From Fodinicola acaciae (lineage in GTDB: Bacteria; Actinomycetota; Actinomycetes; Mycobacteriales; HKI-0501), in assembly GCF_010993745.1 (NCBI RefSeq), contig NZ_WOTN01000002.1, positions 1,922,001 through 1,986,000 of the forward strand: a stretch of 64,000 bases of DNA, read 5' to 3'. The position numbers were made by a program, and so were the translations under genes. Position 1 is the stretch's first letter, and the number at the start of each line of letters is the position of its first letter. Below are positions 17,081 through 25,768 of this stretch, piece after piece. The notes under the pieces are model-generated. The model did no database searches and was not told where the DNA came from. It saw only the letters and a program-made list of their open reading frames with translations.

Positions 17081-17899
17081 ATGTCGGTCTTGGGGACAAG
17101 CGCGGATCCGATGCGTGACGTGTTCAACCGCGGTCGCGTGCTGGGTCGAATGGAAGGCCGTTTCGAGGGTCGGTCGCAAGGGGTCGTCGAGCTGCTGACG
17201 GCGTTGGTGCTGTTGCGTTTTCACGAGGAGACGGACATCGAGGCGAGCGCTCGCCGCATCGCATACCGGTTCCGGGACGCCGATCCCGGTCATGTCGCGC
17301 GGAGTTTCCTGGCCGCCGGCAGCTCGGAGAATCTCGCCGACGATCCGTTCGAGAAGGCCGCCGGGACGCGACGGCGGCCGACGCTGCTGGAGCAGACATA
17401 CGACGACGGCAATTTCGACGGCTGGGTCGAGGCGTCCGAGGACCTGTTGGAGGCCCTGCTGCAGTCGCGTTTTGGTGACGACGCGCAGATCCCGCGCGCC
17501 GCGCGCCGGCTCGCCTGCCTCACGCCGGCCAATGCCGTCGCGGCGGTGGAAAGCTCCAGCAATGTCGGCGAGCTGTTGGCCATCCCGATTCCGGAGCCGC
17601 CGCCGGAGGCGGTTTCCGGGGTGGAGAGGCTGATGTCCGAGCGTCGCAAGGTGATGATCGTCGAGGAGCTGACCGAGCGTTTCGGTGCGCAGGCGGTGCT
17701 CGCGCGGATTGACGACATCGGCCTGATCACGCATCGGCTGGCCCGGCTGGATTCGCGGTCGGCACTGGATGTGATCGCGAAGGCAACAGATCTGGATGTC
17801 ATCCTGAGCGCGTTGCCTGGCCGCAATGTGGCCACCGAAGGCGAAGGAGCCGACATCGTCGAATGGATCCGCCGGACGACCAAAACACAGAAAACCTGA
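17081..17899 (+). CDS. Hypothetical protein with three internal helical repeats
   Basis: This 272-residue protein is not recognised as a named family. It starts at ATG 17081 after GAGGAGACGGA. Three segments of about 50 residues look related: VELLTALVLLRF..IEASARRIA..NL (about 36-86), EDLLEALLQSRFGDDAQIPRAARRLA..ELL (about 120-167) and MIVEELTERFGAQAVLARIDDI..VIL (about 192-243). All share a hydrophobic helix ending in RF, then a second helix. The N-terminal GRVLGRMEGRFEGRSQG recalls the charged linkers of Rpn/DUF4351-type proteins, but no nuclease motif is seen. No signal peptide or membrane span. It stands alone. Confidence 0.75.
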   Translation: MSVLGTSADPMRDVFNRGRVLGRMEGRFEGRSQGVVELLTALVLLRFHEETDIEASARRIAYRFRDADPGHVARSFLAAGSSENLADDPFEKAAGTRRRPTLLEQTYDDGNFDGWVEASEDLLEALLQSRFGDDAQIPRAARRLACLTPANAVAAVESSSNVGELLAIPIPEPPPEAVSGVERLMSERRKVMIVEELTERFGAQAVLARIDDIGLITHRLARLDSRSALDVIAKATDLDVILSALPGRNVATEGEGADIVEWIRRTTKTQKT

Positions 17900-17950
17900 G
17901 CGTGGCCGTCTGCGGATGACGACTGCGGCGGTCGTCGTGGATCCGGAATC

Positions 17951-17970
17951 ATGGATGGATGGATGGATGG
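17951..17970 (+). repeat. Tetranucleotide repeat (ATGG)5
   Basis: Five perfect ATGG units lie in the 95-bp gap between the convergent hypothetical and CPBP genes. It lies outside both coding regions, so it is a simple low-complexity tract without an evident role. Confidence 0.8.
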
Positions 17971-17994
17971 AGAGGTGCGATTCGCGCTGGCCGG

Positions 17995-18927
17995 TCAAGC
18001 GCGGCTGTGGGCGTCCGCCTGAGTGGGGGAGAGCGAGGCGAGATCGCGGCGGAAGCGGCGGTTGAGGACGGTCAGCACGGCGGCCAGGGCGAGTGCGGCG
18101 GTGGTGATGAGCATGACGGTGATGACATCGAGTTTGCCGCTCTCCTCCAGCAATATGCCTGTGAGGAGTGAGAAAACCATGTTGTTGCCGGCGTGCGCGA
18201 TGCTCGTCGGCCAGATGCTGCCGCTCCGTACGCGGATCCAGGCCAGCAGGATTTCCTGAAACTGGAACGAAACCGTCCAGACGAGCAGGCCGAGCGTGAC
18301 GTTGGTGAACTCGATGTAGCCGAGGAAAGCCAGCGGATAATGCCAGATCGCCCAGATCAGGCCGGTCGCGATGACCGACAGCGCCGGCCGGTCGGTCCAC
18401 AGGCGCAGCCGCAGATAGCTCGTCCAGCCAAACTCCTCACCCCAGTAGATCGGCGCGAGTAGTGGCGTCACCACCATCAGGATCGCGAGGCAGGCCCAGC
18501 CGGGCAGGCCAGGCACGAGGTGGTCCAGAATGCTGAGATCGAAACGCCACAGGCCAACGACCGCGGCGATGACGACCGCGACGACGGCCAGCGCGAGCGG
18601 ACCGAGCCAGCTGATCAGATACCACCGTAGGTTGCCACGCCAGCGAAAACGCAGGCCGGCGTCGGCGAAGCCTTCCTTGGTCACCCATTTTCGCACGACC
18701 ACCGCGGCGATCGCCGGCGAGAAGGCCCACGGCAGCTGGACGAGCGGATTGACCAGCGACAGTCCGAGCCACAGATGCGTACCGAACATGCCGGCCCACG
18801 CGAACCCGAACGAGATGGCCAGAAATGCGAGGATCCCCTTGGTATTTTTCGACACGCCACCAGCCAAGCCGAGCGCGGCGGCGCGCACATCGTTGCCAGG
18901 CAGCAGATCACCGGTAGAGCCAGCCAT
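17995..18927 (-). CDS. CPBP family intramembrane glutamic endopeptidase
   Basis: This 310-residue polytopic membrane protein has about eight hydrophobic segments. Motif 1 is EEFGWTSYLRLRL (E-E-x7-R in its local form), motif 2 is LIWAIWHYPLAF with the catalytic His, and motif 3 is SIAHAGNN. These define CPBP (Abi/CAAX-like) proteases, which handle prenyl-like processing or self-immunity to peptides. No bacteriocin gene is visible nearby. ATG 18927 was used, the first start in frame. Confidence 0.85.
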   Translation of the reverse strand: MAGSTGDLLPGNDVRAAALGLAGGVSKNTKGILAFLAISFGFAWAGMFGTHLWLGLSLVNPLVQLPWAFSPAIAAVVVRKWVTKEGFADAGLRFRWRGNLRWYLISWLGPLALAVVAVVIAAVVGLWRFDLSILDHLVPGLPGWACLAILMVVTPLLAPIYWGEEFGWTSYLRLRLWTDRPALSVIATGLIWAIWHYPLAFLGYIEFTNVTLGLLVWTVSFQFQEILLAWIRVRSGSIWPTSIAHAGNNMVFSLLTGILLEESGKLDVITVMLITTAALALAAVLTVLNRRFRRDLASLSPTQADAHSRA

Positions 18928-18946
18928 ACCTGACAGTTGTCACAAC

Positions 18947-18980
18947 GAAAAGCCCCGCGCCGAAGACCGGAGCGGGGCCG
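18947..18980 (-). terminator. Rho-independent terminator of the DUF397 gene
   Basis: On the minus strand GGCCCCGCTCCG pairs with CGGCGCGGGGC across a small loop, followed by TTTTCG. It lies 13 bp beyond the DUF397 stop and upstream of the CPBP gene start. Confidence 0.75.
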
Positions 18981-18992
18981 TTCGTCGTACGG

Positions 18993-19175
18993 TCAGCGCG
19001 TTTTGGCGAGAGCTAGGAACGCGCTCCACTGCGAGGTGGTGAACTGGAGGACGGCTGACGACTCGCCGAGCTTGGAGTCGCGTACGAGAATACGATCGGT
19101 CGCGTCGGCAACCTCAACGCAGTTGTCACCGCTGCCACTGCGGCTTGACTTACGCCACATGTGCGAATTGAGCAT
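18993..19175 (-). CDS. DUF397 domain protein
   Basis: This 60-residue protein matches DUF397: WRKSSRSGSGDNCVEVADATDRILVRDSKLGESSAVLQFTTSQWSAFLALAK. Such proteins accompany XRE/DUF5753 regulators in actinobacteria, where the pair is thought to act like a toxin-antitoxin or developmental switch. It lies 18 bp after the XRE gene on the same strand. Confidence 0.92.
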   Translation of the reverse strand: MLNSHMWRKSSRSGSGDNCVEVADATDRILVRDSKLGESSAVLQFTTSQWSAFLALAKTR

Positions 19176-19193
19176 CCGTCCTCCCTAGGCCGG

Positions 19194-20099
19194 TCAGAGT
19201 CTGCGTGCTGCAGTCTTTAGACGCTCCAACGATTCATCCGGAGCAAGCGCTGCTGCACGGACGTGATCGAAGACCGTTGAGTACGCCTCGATTTCATCCG
19301 CTTCCTCGAGATAGAGAGCGCTGCCACCCATGGCCTCGATGTAGACCAACGGAGCGTCCTTTGGATCGGCGAAATCGAGAATCGTGAACGGTCCGTCGAG
19401 ACCGGCATGTGCCTGCGCGTCGAAAGCAAGGACCTGGATGTCGACGTTCGGAAGCTGAGCCACCTCGGTCAGGCGTATGAGCTGTGCGCGCATGACGTCT
19501 GGACCGCCAACTGCTCGATGCAATATGGATTCGTCGAGGATTACCCAGTATTTCGGCGGTGCTGACTGCGTCAGCAGCTCCTGGCGCCGCAGTCGTACCT
19601 CGATCCGCCGCTCGATCTCCTCGTCCGTGGCGATTGGCTTGATCGCGCGAGTCATCGCGCGCACGTATGCCTCGGTTTGCAGGAGTCCAGGCACGAGCTG
19701 GACCTCGTACGTCCGAATCTTCGACGCTTCGCTCTCGAGTCCCACGTACGATCCGGCGAGTACGTCCTGGTAGCCCTGCCACCAGCCTTTCTTCTTGGCC
19801 TGCTTGGCGAGATCGACCAGCGCCTCCAGCTCGGCGCCCTCGACACCGCAAAACTCCAGGTAGTCGCGTACGTCCCGGGAAGTCACGTTGACCGATCCGG
19901 CCTCGATGCGGCTGATCCGCGACGGATGGCACTCCAGCTTCTCGGCGACCGCCTCGGCGGTGATGCCGGCGGCCTCGCGGTGTTGGCGCATCTCGGCGGC
20001 AAGCCGGCGGCGCTTGACGGTCTTCGCCTTAGCTACGGGCACAGCTGTCAGTCTGCCGCACTCGTGGTCTTGCGCGCCAGTCGGTTCCGGGTTGTTCAT
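19194..20099 (-). CDS. XRE-family regulator with DUF5753 domain
   Basis: This 301-residue protein has a Cro/C1 helix-turn-helix (LAAEMRQHREAAGITAEAVAEKLECHPSRISRIEAG) and a C-terminal DUF5753 domain beginning with IRTYEVQLVPGLLQTEAYVRAM and including the YWVILDESILHRAVGG segment. It partners the DUF397 gene downstream. ATG 20099 and ATG 20111 are both possible starts; neither has a well-spaced ribosome site, and longer openings to 20174 lack similarity. Confidence 0.88.
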   Translation of the reverse strand: MNNPEPTGAQDHECGRLTAVPVAKAKTVKRRRLAAEMRQHREAAGITAEAVAEKLECHPSRISRIEAGSVNVTSRDVRDYLEFCGVEGAELEALVDLAKQAKKKGWWQGYQDVLAGSYVGLESEASKIRTYEVQLVPGLLQTEAYVRAMTRAIKPIATDEEIERRIEVRLRRQELLTQSAPPKYWVILDESILHRAVGGPDVMRAQLIRLTEVAQLPNVDIQVLAFDAQAHAGLDGPFTILDFADPKDAPLVYIEAMGGSALYLEEADEIEAYSTVFDHVRAAALAPDESLERLKTAARRL

Positions 20100-20272
20100 C
20101 CTCTTACGCATCCTCTCGTAAACGACACGTGGAGCGCAACTTGCGCAACACGCTCTGTGGTGGCATGCTGCCACTGGTCACGGAAAGCAGCAAACCGACT
20201 GTGAGGAGTGAGCGACCTCGATCTCCGGTGGCCCGCAGATGCAATGGCGCTGTGCGGGTTGCCGGCCTGACG

Positions 20273-20331
20273 ACCAACCCGGCCGGCGGGGAATCCTCGA
20301 TCCCCATCGTCACCCCGCCGGCCGGGTTGGT
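20273..20331 (+). terminator. Perfect 19-bp stem-loop before the 20358 gene
   Basis: ACCAACCCGGCCGGCGGGG (20273-20291) is the exact complement of 20313-20331, with a 21-nt loop, followed by CCTTTT. The stem ends 26 nt before the next ATG. It may insulate that gene from upstream transcripts or act as an attenuator. A 20-codon frame (GTG 20208 to TGA 20268-20270) ends 2 nt before it. The rest of the 250-bp region holds only the divergent XRE promoter area. Confidence 0.65.
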
Positions 20332-20357
20332 CCTTTTACTGGTACGCAAGGAGCTCG

Positions 20358-21200
20358 ATGGTGCGGAACGACCCGCCGCAGCGGGTTTTCCGGGATTCCG
20401 CGAAAAGCTTGGCTAGCTACACCGCGGTGGTCGGGATTGTCTGGCTGGTGGCCACCTTTTTCTCGCGCTGGATCCCGCCGTGCAGGGTGGTCGTCACGAT
20501 CGCCAGCTGGATTTTCCCCGGAATGCTCACCATCACTTTGGGCATGATCGGGGCGGCCATAGGAGCCTGGATCGGCGCCGGAAAGCCGCGCCGGCAGGAC
20601 GTACGCAGGCAGTGCGCGCGTGACCTGTTTTTCCTGACGTACGATCTGACCGGAGCGCAGATCCTGGCCGGATATGCGCTGTCGGTGTACGCGTTCCGGC
20701 AGCGGTGGCTGGCCACTCATCTGACCTACACGGCCTATCTGCACGTACAGCTCGCAGCCGTGGATCTCAGCGACGCAAGGAAAGCTCCGCCGCCGTGTCC
20801 GCCAGAACGGCGAATCGTGCAGGCGGCATCGCGGCTGCACCATCTCACCAGGACTGATCGGCCCACGGATGCGCGGCGCGCGGAGCTCATCGAGCTGGCG
20901 CACTCGATCGCGGCCGACGGTCCGCCTACGCGCGCATCCGACGCGGAGTTGTTGCGGATCGGCGTGTCATTGCTGGAAATCGCACAGGCGACCATCGACG
21001 GCATCCGCGTGACGCCGGAGCTCACCGCGCGGGTTTCGGCTTATCTGGCAACGGCTTCCGAATGCCTCACCGACGCGCGGGCGCTGTGGTCGTTGCTCGG
21101 CACCGAAATCGGCGAGGACCGGCTGGCGTACGACGAGTTCGCCGCTCGCCGACAGTTTCCGGAGCTGCCCGGTTGGACCCCCGGGATGACCGTGCCCTGA
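20358..21200 (+). CDS. Hypothetical membrane protein
   Basis: This 280-residue protein is not recognised. Two hydrophobic segments near the N-terminus (about 20-38 and 46-70, the latter IASWIFPGMLTITLGMIGAAIGAWIGAG) probably span the membrane. The remainder is soluble and helical, with a Pro-rich patch (KAPPPCPPE) and no catalytic motif. The start is ATG 20358 after AAGGAG. It is preceded by the strong stem-loop at 20273-20331. Confidence 0.7.
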   Translation: MVRNDPPQRVFRDSAKSLASYTAVVGIVWLVATFFSRWIPPCRVVVTIASWIFPGMLTITLGMIGAAIGAWIGAGKPRRQDVRRQCARDLFFLTYDLTGAQILAGYALSVYAFRQRWLATHLTYTAYLHVQLAAVDLSDARKAPPPCPPERRIVQAASRLHHLTRTDRPTDARRAELIELAHSIAADGPPTRASDAELLRIGVSLLEIAQATIDGIRVTPELTARVSAYLATASECLTDARALWSLLGTEIGEDRLAYDEFAARRQFPELPGWTPGMTVP

Positions 21201-21252
21201 TCCCTATACTGATGCGGAGCGTGAACGCGCCCCGACGGCAGGTTTACTTCTG

Positions 21253-21670
21253 ATGCCGAGCATCATCGTGCCGGTCGGCTTCGACAACGGTCCGCGCTAC
21301 CCCGCGGACTCGTCCGAGACGTTCTACTACGAGTTACTGAGCGGTGAGGATGCTGTAGAGGTTCCAGAAGAGGCTTACCGGGTGGGCTTTGACTTTTCCA
21401 GACCTGGAGTCGCACCAACAGCTGACGTTCACCCGGGACAAGCTCGCATCGTTGGCGGCGAATGACCGGTCTGAGGTCTCGACAAAACACGACGTGGTCG
21501 ATCAGCTCGTACGATCGGGCCTGCTCGCGGAGTACGAGCCAGACACAGCCTCGGCGATCAAGTTTCTTGAGCAGCGCCGCATCGCACCGCTTGCGCCTAC
21601 CTCCAGCCGGCATGACCACGCTGCCGGTTTTCAACCGACGACTGCCAACTGGTGCTCATCGGCGGAGTAG
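21253..21670 (+). pseudogene. Frameshifted hypothetical gene
   Basis: ATG 21253 opens a frame reading MPSIIVPVGFDNGPRYPADSSETFYYELLSGEDAVEVPEEAYRVGF. The natural continuation, DLESHQQLTFTRDKLASLAANDRSEVSTKHDVVDQLVRSGLLAEYEP, lies in the next frame, joined near the run CTTTGACTTTTCC at about 21388-21400. The second frame closes at TAG 21668. Together they would give about 130 residues of an unrecognised soluble protein. Either a one-base indel inactivated the gene or the assembly carries an error. The alternative is two short overlapping genes, which seems less likely. Confidence 0.5.
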
Positions 21671-22770
21671 ACCGAAACGGCAAGGGCTGGACCTCAAGAA
21701 CGCCGAGGTCCAGGCGAAGTACGACAAAGGATTGCCGCAACGCTCGCAAGGACAGTTGGCGTGACACGCGCTTGCGTACGCTGCTGACCGCAGGCGTCGG
21801 CATCGGCGCAGGTCTCGTCGCCTCGGCGGTGGCGCGGCTTTCCGGAGCTTTGCCGGCCGGTTTTGTTGGCTATGTTTCGTCCTCCTACCAAGCCGTCATC
21901 GCCGGGTTGTCGACGAATCCGATTGGCCAGTTCGTCGTCGACAACGCGCCGACGATGGGACCGGTCGTCACGGCTAGTGCGATCGCCGGCTGGGTTTCCT
22001 ACCGTGCTGCTGGCCGTAAGGCGAAGCGGGAAGCGTTGGAGACGGACGCCAAGGCGACCGAGGAGCGGGATGCACTGGTCAGGGACGGCATCGATCCCGA
22101 CGAACATCCGTTGCGTGCGGCGAAAAGACTCGCCGACGAGGTCGCGGCGCAGCGTACGCAACGAGGTCCGGACGCGGCCGACGTCGAGCGTCGCCATCAG
22201 GAGCTCATTGCCGAGCTGCAGCGCCAGCACGGAGAGACACTCACGGCTATGCAGCGCCAGTATGGGGCCGTCTATCAGCAGCAGCAGGCGGAAATGGCCG
22301 CGATGCAGCAGCAGACGATGGGCATGCAACAGCAACACGCCGCCGATCTCGCCGGCCTACGGCAGGAACTGTTCGACCTGAGGCAGCGGACGGATACCGG
22401 GCCGCGGCGACAACAGTCGGCCGGTTCGCAACTGCCGCCGGAGTTTCCGGTGAAGCCGGGCCTGTTCAGGCGGGTGGTTCGACCCGGCTCGATGCGCGAG
22501 TACGAGGCGAAGCAGGTGGCCTGGACGCGTTGGGAGGCTGACCGTGCTCGCCAACAGCAGGCACAACAGCAACCGGCGCAGGCAGTCCCCATGCCGCCAC
22601 AGGACACCGGTCAGGCGGCGCCGAGTTGGGGGCCTGCGCAGGGGCCAGCCAACTATCCGTCAGGCCCGCGCGGTGGAGCCGCACCGGAACACCATCCGGG
22701 CGTGCGCCAGCAAAACCAGCAAGCAATGCAATACCAGCAGAGCCGGCACGCCCGGCGGCCGCAACAGTAG
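21652..22770 (+). CDS. Hypothetical membrane protein with Gln-rich region
   Basis: The 372-codon frame has a poor N-terminus; a start near TTG 21772 (LRTLLTAGVGIGAGLVASAVARLSGALPAG) would be more natural. One or two membrane spans (about 41-66 and a weaker 85-115) precede a charged helical segment, then a repetitive coiled part rich in Gln and Met (QQQQAEMAAMQQQTMGMQQQHAADLAGLRQEL, about 205-240) and a Pro/Gln-rich tail. I do not recognise the family. The Gln-rich tail suggests protein contacts. It follows the frameshifted gene at 21253 and may belong with it. Confidence 0.6.
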   Translation: MLIGGVDRNGKGWTSRTPRSRRSTTKDCRNARKDSWRDTRLRTLLTAGVGIGAGLVASAVARLSGALPAGFVGYVSSSYQAVIAGLSTNPIGQFVVDNAPTMGPVVTASAIAGWVSYRAAGRKAKREALETDAKATEERDALVRDGIDPDEHPLRAAKRLADEVAAQRTQRGPDAADVERRHQELIAELQRQHGETLTAMQRQYGAVYQQQQAEMAAMQQQTMGMQQQHAADLAGLRQELFDLRQRTDTGPRRQQSAGSQLPPEFPVKPGLFRRVVRPGSMREYEAKQVAWTRWEADRARQQQAQQQPAQAVPMPPQDTGQAAPSWGPAQGPANYPSGPRGGAAPEHHPGVRQQNQQAMQYQQSRHARRPQQ

Positions 22771-22773
22771 TAG

Positions 22774-23538
22774 CTACCAGAAGCGGCCGGCGCTTGGCTG
22801 GATTTGGCCGCCGTCGACGCAGATGTTGGCGCCGGTGATGCCGGAAGCGCGGTCGGACAACAGAAAACACGCCACGTCGGCGACCTGCTGGATGTCGACC
22901 AGGCGGCCGGCCGGGAAGTCCTGCTCGGCGAAGGCGGCCAGCCGGTCCGGAAACCGCTCACCGAAACTTTCCCAGCCACCGCCGGGAAACAGCGTCGAGC
23001 CAGGACTGAGCGCGTTGACCCGGATGCCGCGCCGGCCGAGCTCCTGCGCCAGTGTCGCGGCCAGGTGGATCTCGGCCGCCTTGGTCGAGGCGTACGACGA
23101 GGACGGTCCCGGCTTCCAGCCGGTGATGGACGAGACGATGACGACCGAGCCGCCGCGCTTTTCCAGGTGTGGGGTGGCGCACCGTACGGCGTGCGCCGCG
23201 TGCAGCACGTTCAGCCGATAGGTGTGTTCCCAGTCCTGGTACGAAGAATCGAGCAGGCTGCCGCCGACCGAGCCGCCGGCGTTGGCGACCAACAGGTCCA
23301 ACCGTCCACTGTGGTCAGTCGCCGCCTCGACCGCGGCGGCCAGCTGTTCCGGCACCGTGACGTCGGCCACCACGCCGTGCAGGGCCTCGGCCTGGCAGAC
23401 CTGCCGTAAATTTTCCTGGTCTCGTCCGCAGACCGTCACCGAGACGCCTTCGGCCGCGAGCGAACGAGCGATGGCGAGGCCGATGCCGCGGGTGCCGCCG
23501 GTGACCAGGGCCGCCTTTCCGGTCAGTCGCAAATCCAT
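22774..23538 (-). CDS. Short-chain dehydrogenase/reductase
   Basis: This 254-residue Rossmann enzyme carries the cofactor loop VTGGTRGIGLA, the NAG motif VANAGG, and the catalytic Ser in VSSITGW with YASTK supplying Tyr and Lys. IDGGQ-type closing (CVDGGQIQPS) is typical of FabG-like members. ATG 23538 (MDLRLTGKAALVTGG) was preferred to a frame opening five codons earlier. The substrate is unknown. Confidence 0.92.
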   Translation of the reverse strand: MDLRLTGKAALVTGGTRGIGLAIARSLAAEGVSVTVCGRDQENLRQVCQAEALHGVVADVTVPEQLAAAVEAATDHSGRLDLLVANAGGSVGGSLLDSSYQDWEHTYRLNVLHAAHAVRCATPHLEKRGGSVVIVSSITGWKPGPSSSYASTKAAEIHLAATLAQELGRRGIRVNALSPGSTLFPGGGWESFGERFPDRLAAFAEQDFPAGRLVDIQQVADVACFLLSDRASGITGANICVDGGQIQPSAGRFW

Positions 23539-23609
23539 CCCCGAACCGTACACGGGTGACGTTTCGGAAGCCGGGGTTTACCCGCCGACCGACTGGGTAT
23601 GGCCTTGTC

Positions 23610-23768
23610 ATGCCTATTATTCTTCTCGTACTGGTATTGGTGGTGCTGCTCGGCGCGGGTGGCTTCGCCTGGAACGTGCTCTGGTATCTGGCCGCCGCGC
23701 TGCTGATCGTCTGGATCATCGGGTTCTTCGTCCGGATTGCCGGCGGGACACGCTGGTATCGGTGGTAG
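23610..23768 (+). CDS. Small hydrophobic membrane protein
   Basis: This 52-residue protein is almost wholly hydrophobic: PIILLVLVLVVLLGAGGFAWNVLWYLAAALLIVWIIGFFVRIAGG, ending RWYRW. The layout, with two spans and the RWYRW tail, matches small hydrophobic proteins common in Streptomyces and relatives; function unknown. ATG 23610 was chosen; a longer frame to 23556 has no support. A hairpin terminator follows. Confidence 0.75.
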   Translation: MPIILLVLVLVVLLGAGGFAWNVLWYLAAALLIVWIIGFFVRIAGGTRWYRW

Positions 23769-23807
23769 TGGCGCCAACGGCCCAGATGACCGTATTGTTA
23801 GCGCTCG

Positions 23808-23840
23808 CGTCCGGCCGCCGCTTCCCCTGACGGCCGGACG
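23808..23840 (+). terminator. Hairpin terminator after the small hydrophobic protein
   Basis: CGTCCGGCCG (23808-23817) pairs exactly with CGGCCGGACG (23831-23840) around a 13-nt loop. There is no strong T-run, as is common in GC-rich genomes. Confidence 0.55.
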
Positions 23841-24006
23841 AAATCCTCTCTCCGCCCCGCACGGTCCACAATGGACAGTGTGGCTACGTCGTGGTGACGT
23901 AACCGAAATGGCATAGCGGCGCGGCACGATCGTACGCAAACTGGACCTTTTGCCCGCAGCGCGATGCCGATACGATCGCAAGCTCGGGGGGCTGGGAGGG
24001 CCGATC

Positions 24007-25200
24007 GTGACCGCGAGTTATCTCGACCTGGTGCTGCTTGCCGTCATGGTGCTCTTCGGCCTGAACGGCTACCTGCGCGGTTTCGTGGTCGGCGTGCTGT
24101 CCTTCATCGGCTTCACCGGTGGTGCGCTGCTCGGCCTGCAACTCGCGCCACTGCTGGCAAACCGGATCACCGATGTCGTCTGGCGGCTGGTGATCGCGCT
24201 GGTCACGGTGCTTCTGGTGGCGCTTTCTGGACAGGCGCTGGCCAACATCCTCGGCTCGATCGTGCGCGAAAAGCTCAAAAGTCGGCGGATCCGGGTGGTC
24301 GACAACGTGGCCGGCGCGGTGCTCTCGGTGATCGCGGTGCTGGTGGTCGGCTGGATGATCGCCGTGCCGCTGGGCACCGCGCCGCTGCCAGGCGTCTCCG
24401 CGCAGGTCCGCGACTCGGCGATCATCCCGGTCGTCAACAAGGTGATCCCGGCGCCTGCGCAGAAGGTCTACGCGTCCTTCGCGAGAAGCCTGGCCGCACG
24501 GGACGTCCCGGAGCTTTTCGCGCCGCTGACCATGTCCAAGCTGCCGGCGGTGCCGGCACCGAACCCGGCGCTGACCAGATCGCCGGCCGTGCAGGCGGCG
24601 CGCGCCTCGGTGCTCAAGGTGGAAGGCCAGGCGCCGGCCTGCGACCTGCAGCTGGACGGCTCAAGTTTCGTTGTCTCGCCACAGCATGTGCTCACCAACG
24701 CGCACGTTGTCGCCGGCGTGACCGCGGACCTGCACGTGGTCACGCCGGACGGCGTACGGATGCCGGCGCAGGTCGTGCGTTTCGACGCGGAGCGCGACCT
24801 GGCCGTCCTCTACGTCCCCCGGCTGACCGCGCCACCGCTGGTTTTCGTGCCAAACGCGGCAAACGGCGCGGACGCGATCGTGCTCGGCTATCCGATGAAC
24901 GGACCGTACACGGCGACCGCCGCGCGCGTACGCGACCGCCGGTCGGTGCCGGAATTCAACCTGTACAAGCAAAAGACCGTCGTGCGTGAGATCTACACGT
25001 TGCGTACGTCGGTGCACACCGGCAACTCCGGTGGTCCGTTGATCGCGTCGGACGGTCGCGTCTACGGTGTCCTGTTCGCGATGTCGCAGGAGGATCCGGA
25101 GACCGGTTTCGCGTTGACCGCGGCCGAAATCAATCCCGCGCTGGTGGCCAGAGACAGCACAACGCCGGTCGGCACGGGGAAATGCGTCATGCGGTCCTGA
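24007..25200 (+). CDS. marP: MarP-type membrane serine protease (acid resistance)
   Basis: GTG 24007, after GGGAGGG, gives a 397-residue protein, equal in length to mycobacterial MarP. A CvpA-like membrane domain with four spans (about 5-120) is followed by a chymotrypsin-like periplasmic protease: His233 in TNAHVVAG, Asp264 in ERDLAVLY and Ser341 in TGNSGGPL. Cys212 and Cys393 are placed like the redox-sensitive disulfide of the mycobacterial enzyme. MarP cleaves peptidoglycan hydrolases and preserves pH under acid stress. The 3' end overlaps the convergent acetyltransferase by 14 nt. Confidence 0.93.
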   Translation: MTASYLDLVLLAVMVLFGLNGYLRGFVVGVLSFIGFTGGALLGLQLAPLLANRITDVVWRLVIALVTVLLVALSGQALANILGSIVREKLKSRRIRVVDNVAGAVLSVIAVLVVGWMIAVPLGTAPLPGVSAQVRDSAIIPVVNKVIPAPAQKVYASFARSLAARDVPELFAPLTMSKLPAVPAPNPALTRSPAVQAARASVLKVEGQAPACDLQLDGSSFVVSPQHVLTNAHVVAGVTADLHVVTPDGVRMPAQVVRFDAERDLAVLYVPRLTAPPLVFVPNAANGADAIVLGYPMNGPYTATAARVRDRRSVPEFNLYKQKTVVREIYTLRTSVHTGNSGGPLIASDGRVYGVLFAMSQEDPETGFALTAAEINPALVARDSTTPVGTGKCVMRS

Positions 25201-25768
25201 CGTCCGGCGACTGCCTGGCGGTGAACTCGTCGGCCAGGATCGCGTAGATGAACTGGTCCCACCACTCGCCTTTGACGTATGCGTATCGACGAAGATGACC
25301 TTCCCGGCGCATGCCGAGGCGTTCCAGCACCCGCACGGAGCCGGTGTTGCGGGGCTCGCAGCCGGCGCTGATCCGGTAAAGGTCAAGGCATTCGAAGCCG
25401 ATCCGGAGCATCTCCGTGGCCGCCTCGGTCGCATAGCCGTTGCCCTGGTGGTCGGGGTGCACCATGTAGCCGAGGTCGCCTTGCCGCGACTGCTTGCTGG
25501 CCCACTTCAGCGAGACGTCACCGACGAACTCGCCGGAGTCAGGCAGGACGACGGCCAGGCCGAACCGGTCGCCTTCGGCTTCGAAGGCTCGCCGGCCGGC
25601 GCGGCGGCGCAGCGACTCGGCGGTCTCCTCTCGGGTTTTTGGCTCCCAGTACTCAAAACGCGCGACCTCGGGTCGGCGGGTGATGTCGTACAACGCGTCG
25701 AGGTCGGCCATCTCGAACGGCCGCAGCAACAGCCTTTTGGTGCGGAGCGGATAGTCGGGTGCCAGCAT
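25187..25768 (-). CDS. GNAT N-acetyltransferase (RimJ/RimL type)
   Basis: This 193-residue protein has LRTKRLLLRPFEMADLDALYDI, then LGYMVHPDHQGNGYATEAATEMLRIGF (acetyl-CoA loop) and RISAGCEPRNTGSVRVLERLGMRREGHLRRYAYVKGEWWDQFIYAIL, the RimJ/L pattern. ATG 25768 fits the family start; the frame opens to 25855 but that part lacks similarity. Substrate unknown. Confidence 0.9.
   Translation of the reverse strand: MLAPDYPLRTKRLLLRPFEMADLDALYDITRRPEVARFEYWEPKTREETAESLRRRAGRRAFEAEGDRFGLAVVLPDSGEFVGDVSLKWASKQSRQGDLGYMVHPDHQGNGYATEAATEMLRIGFECLDLYRISAGCEPRNTGSVRVLERLGMRREGHLRRYAYVKGEWWDQFIYAILADEFTARQSPDVRTA

Noticed and set aside
17951-17970. (ATGG)5 as a phase-variation tract
   Set aside because: It lies between the 3' ends of two convergent genes, outside coding and promoter regions.
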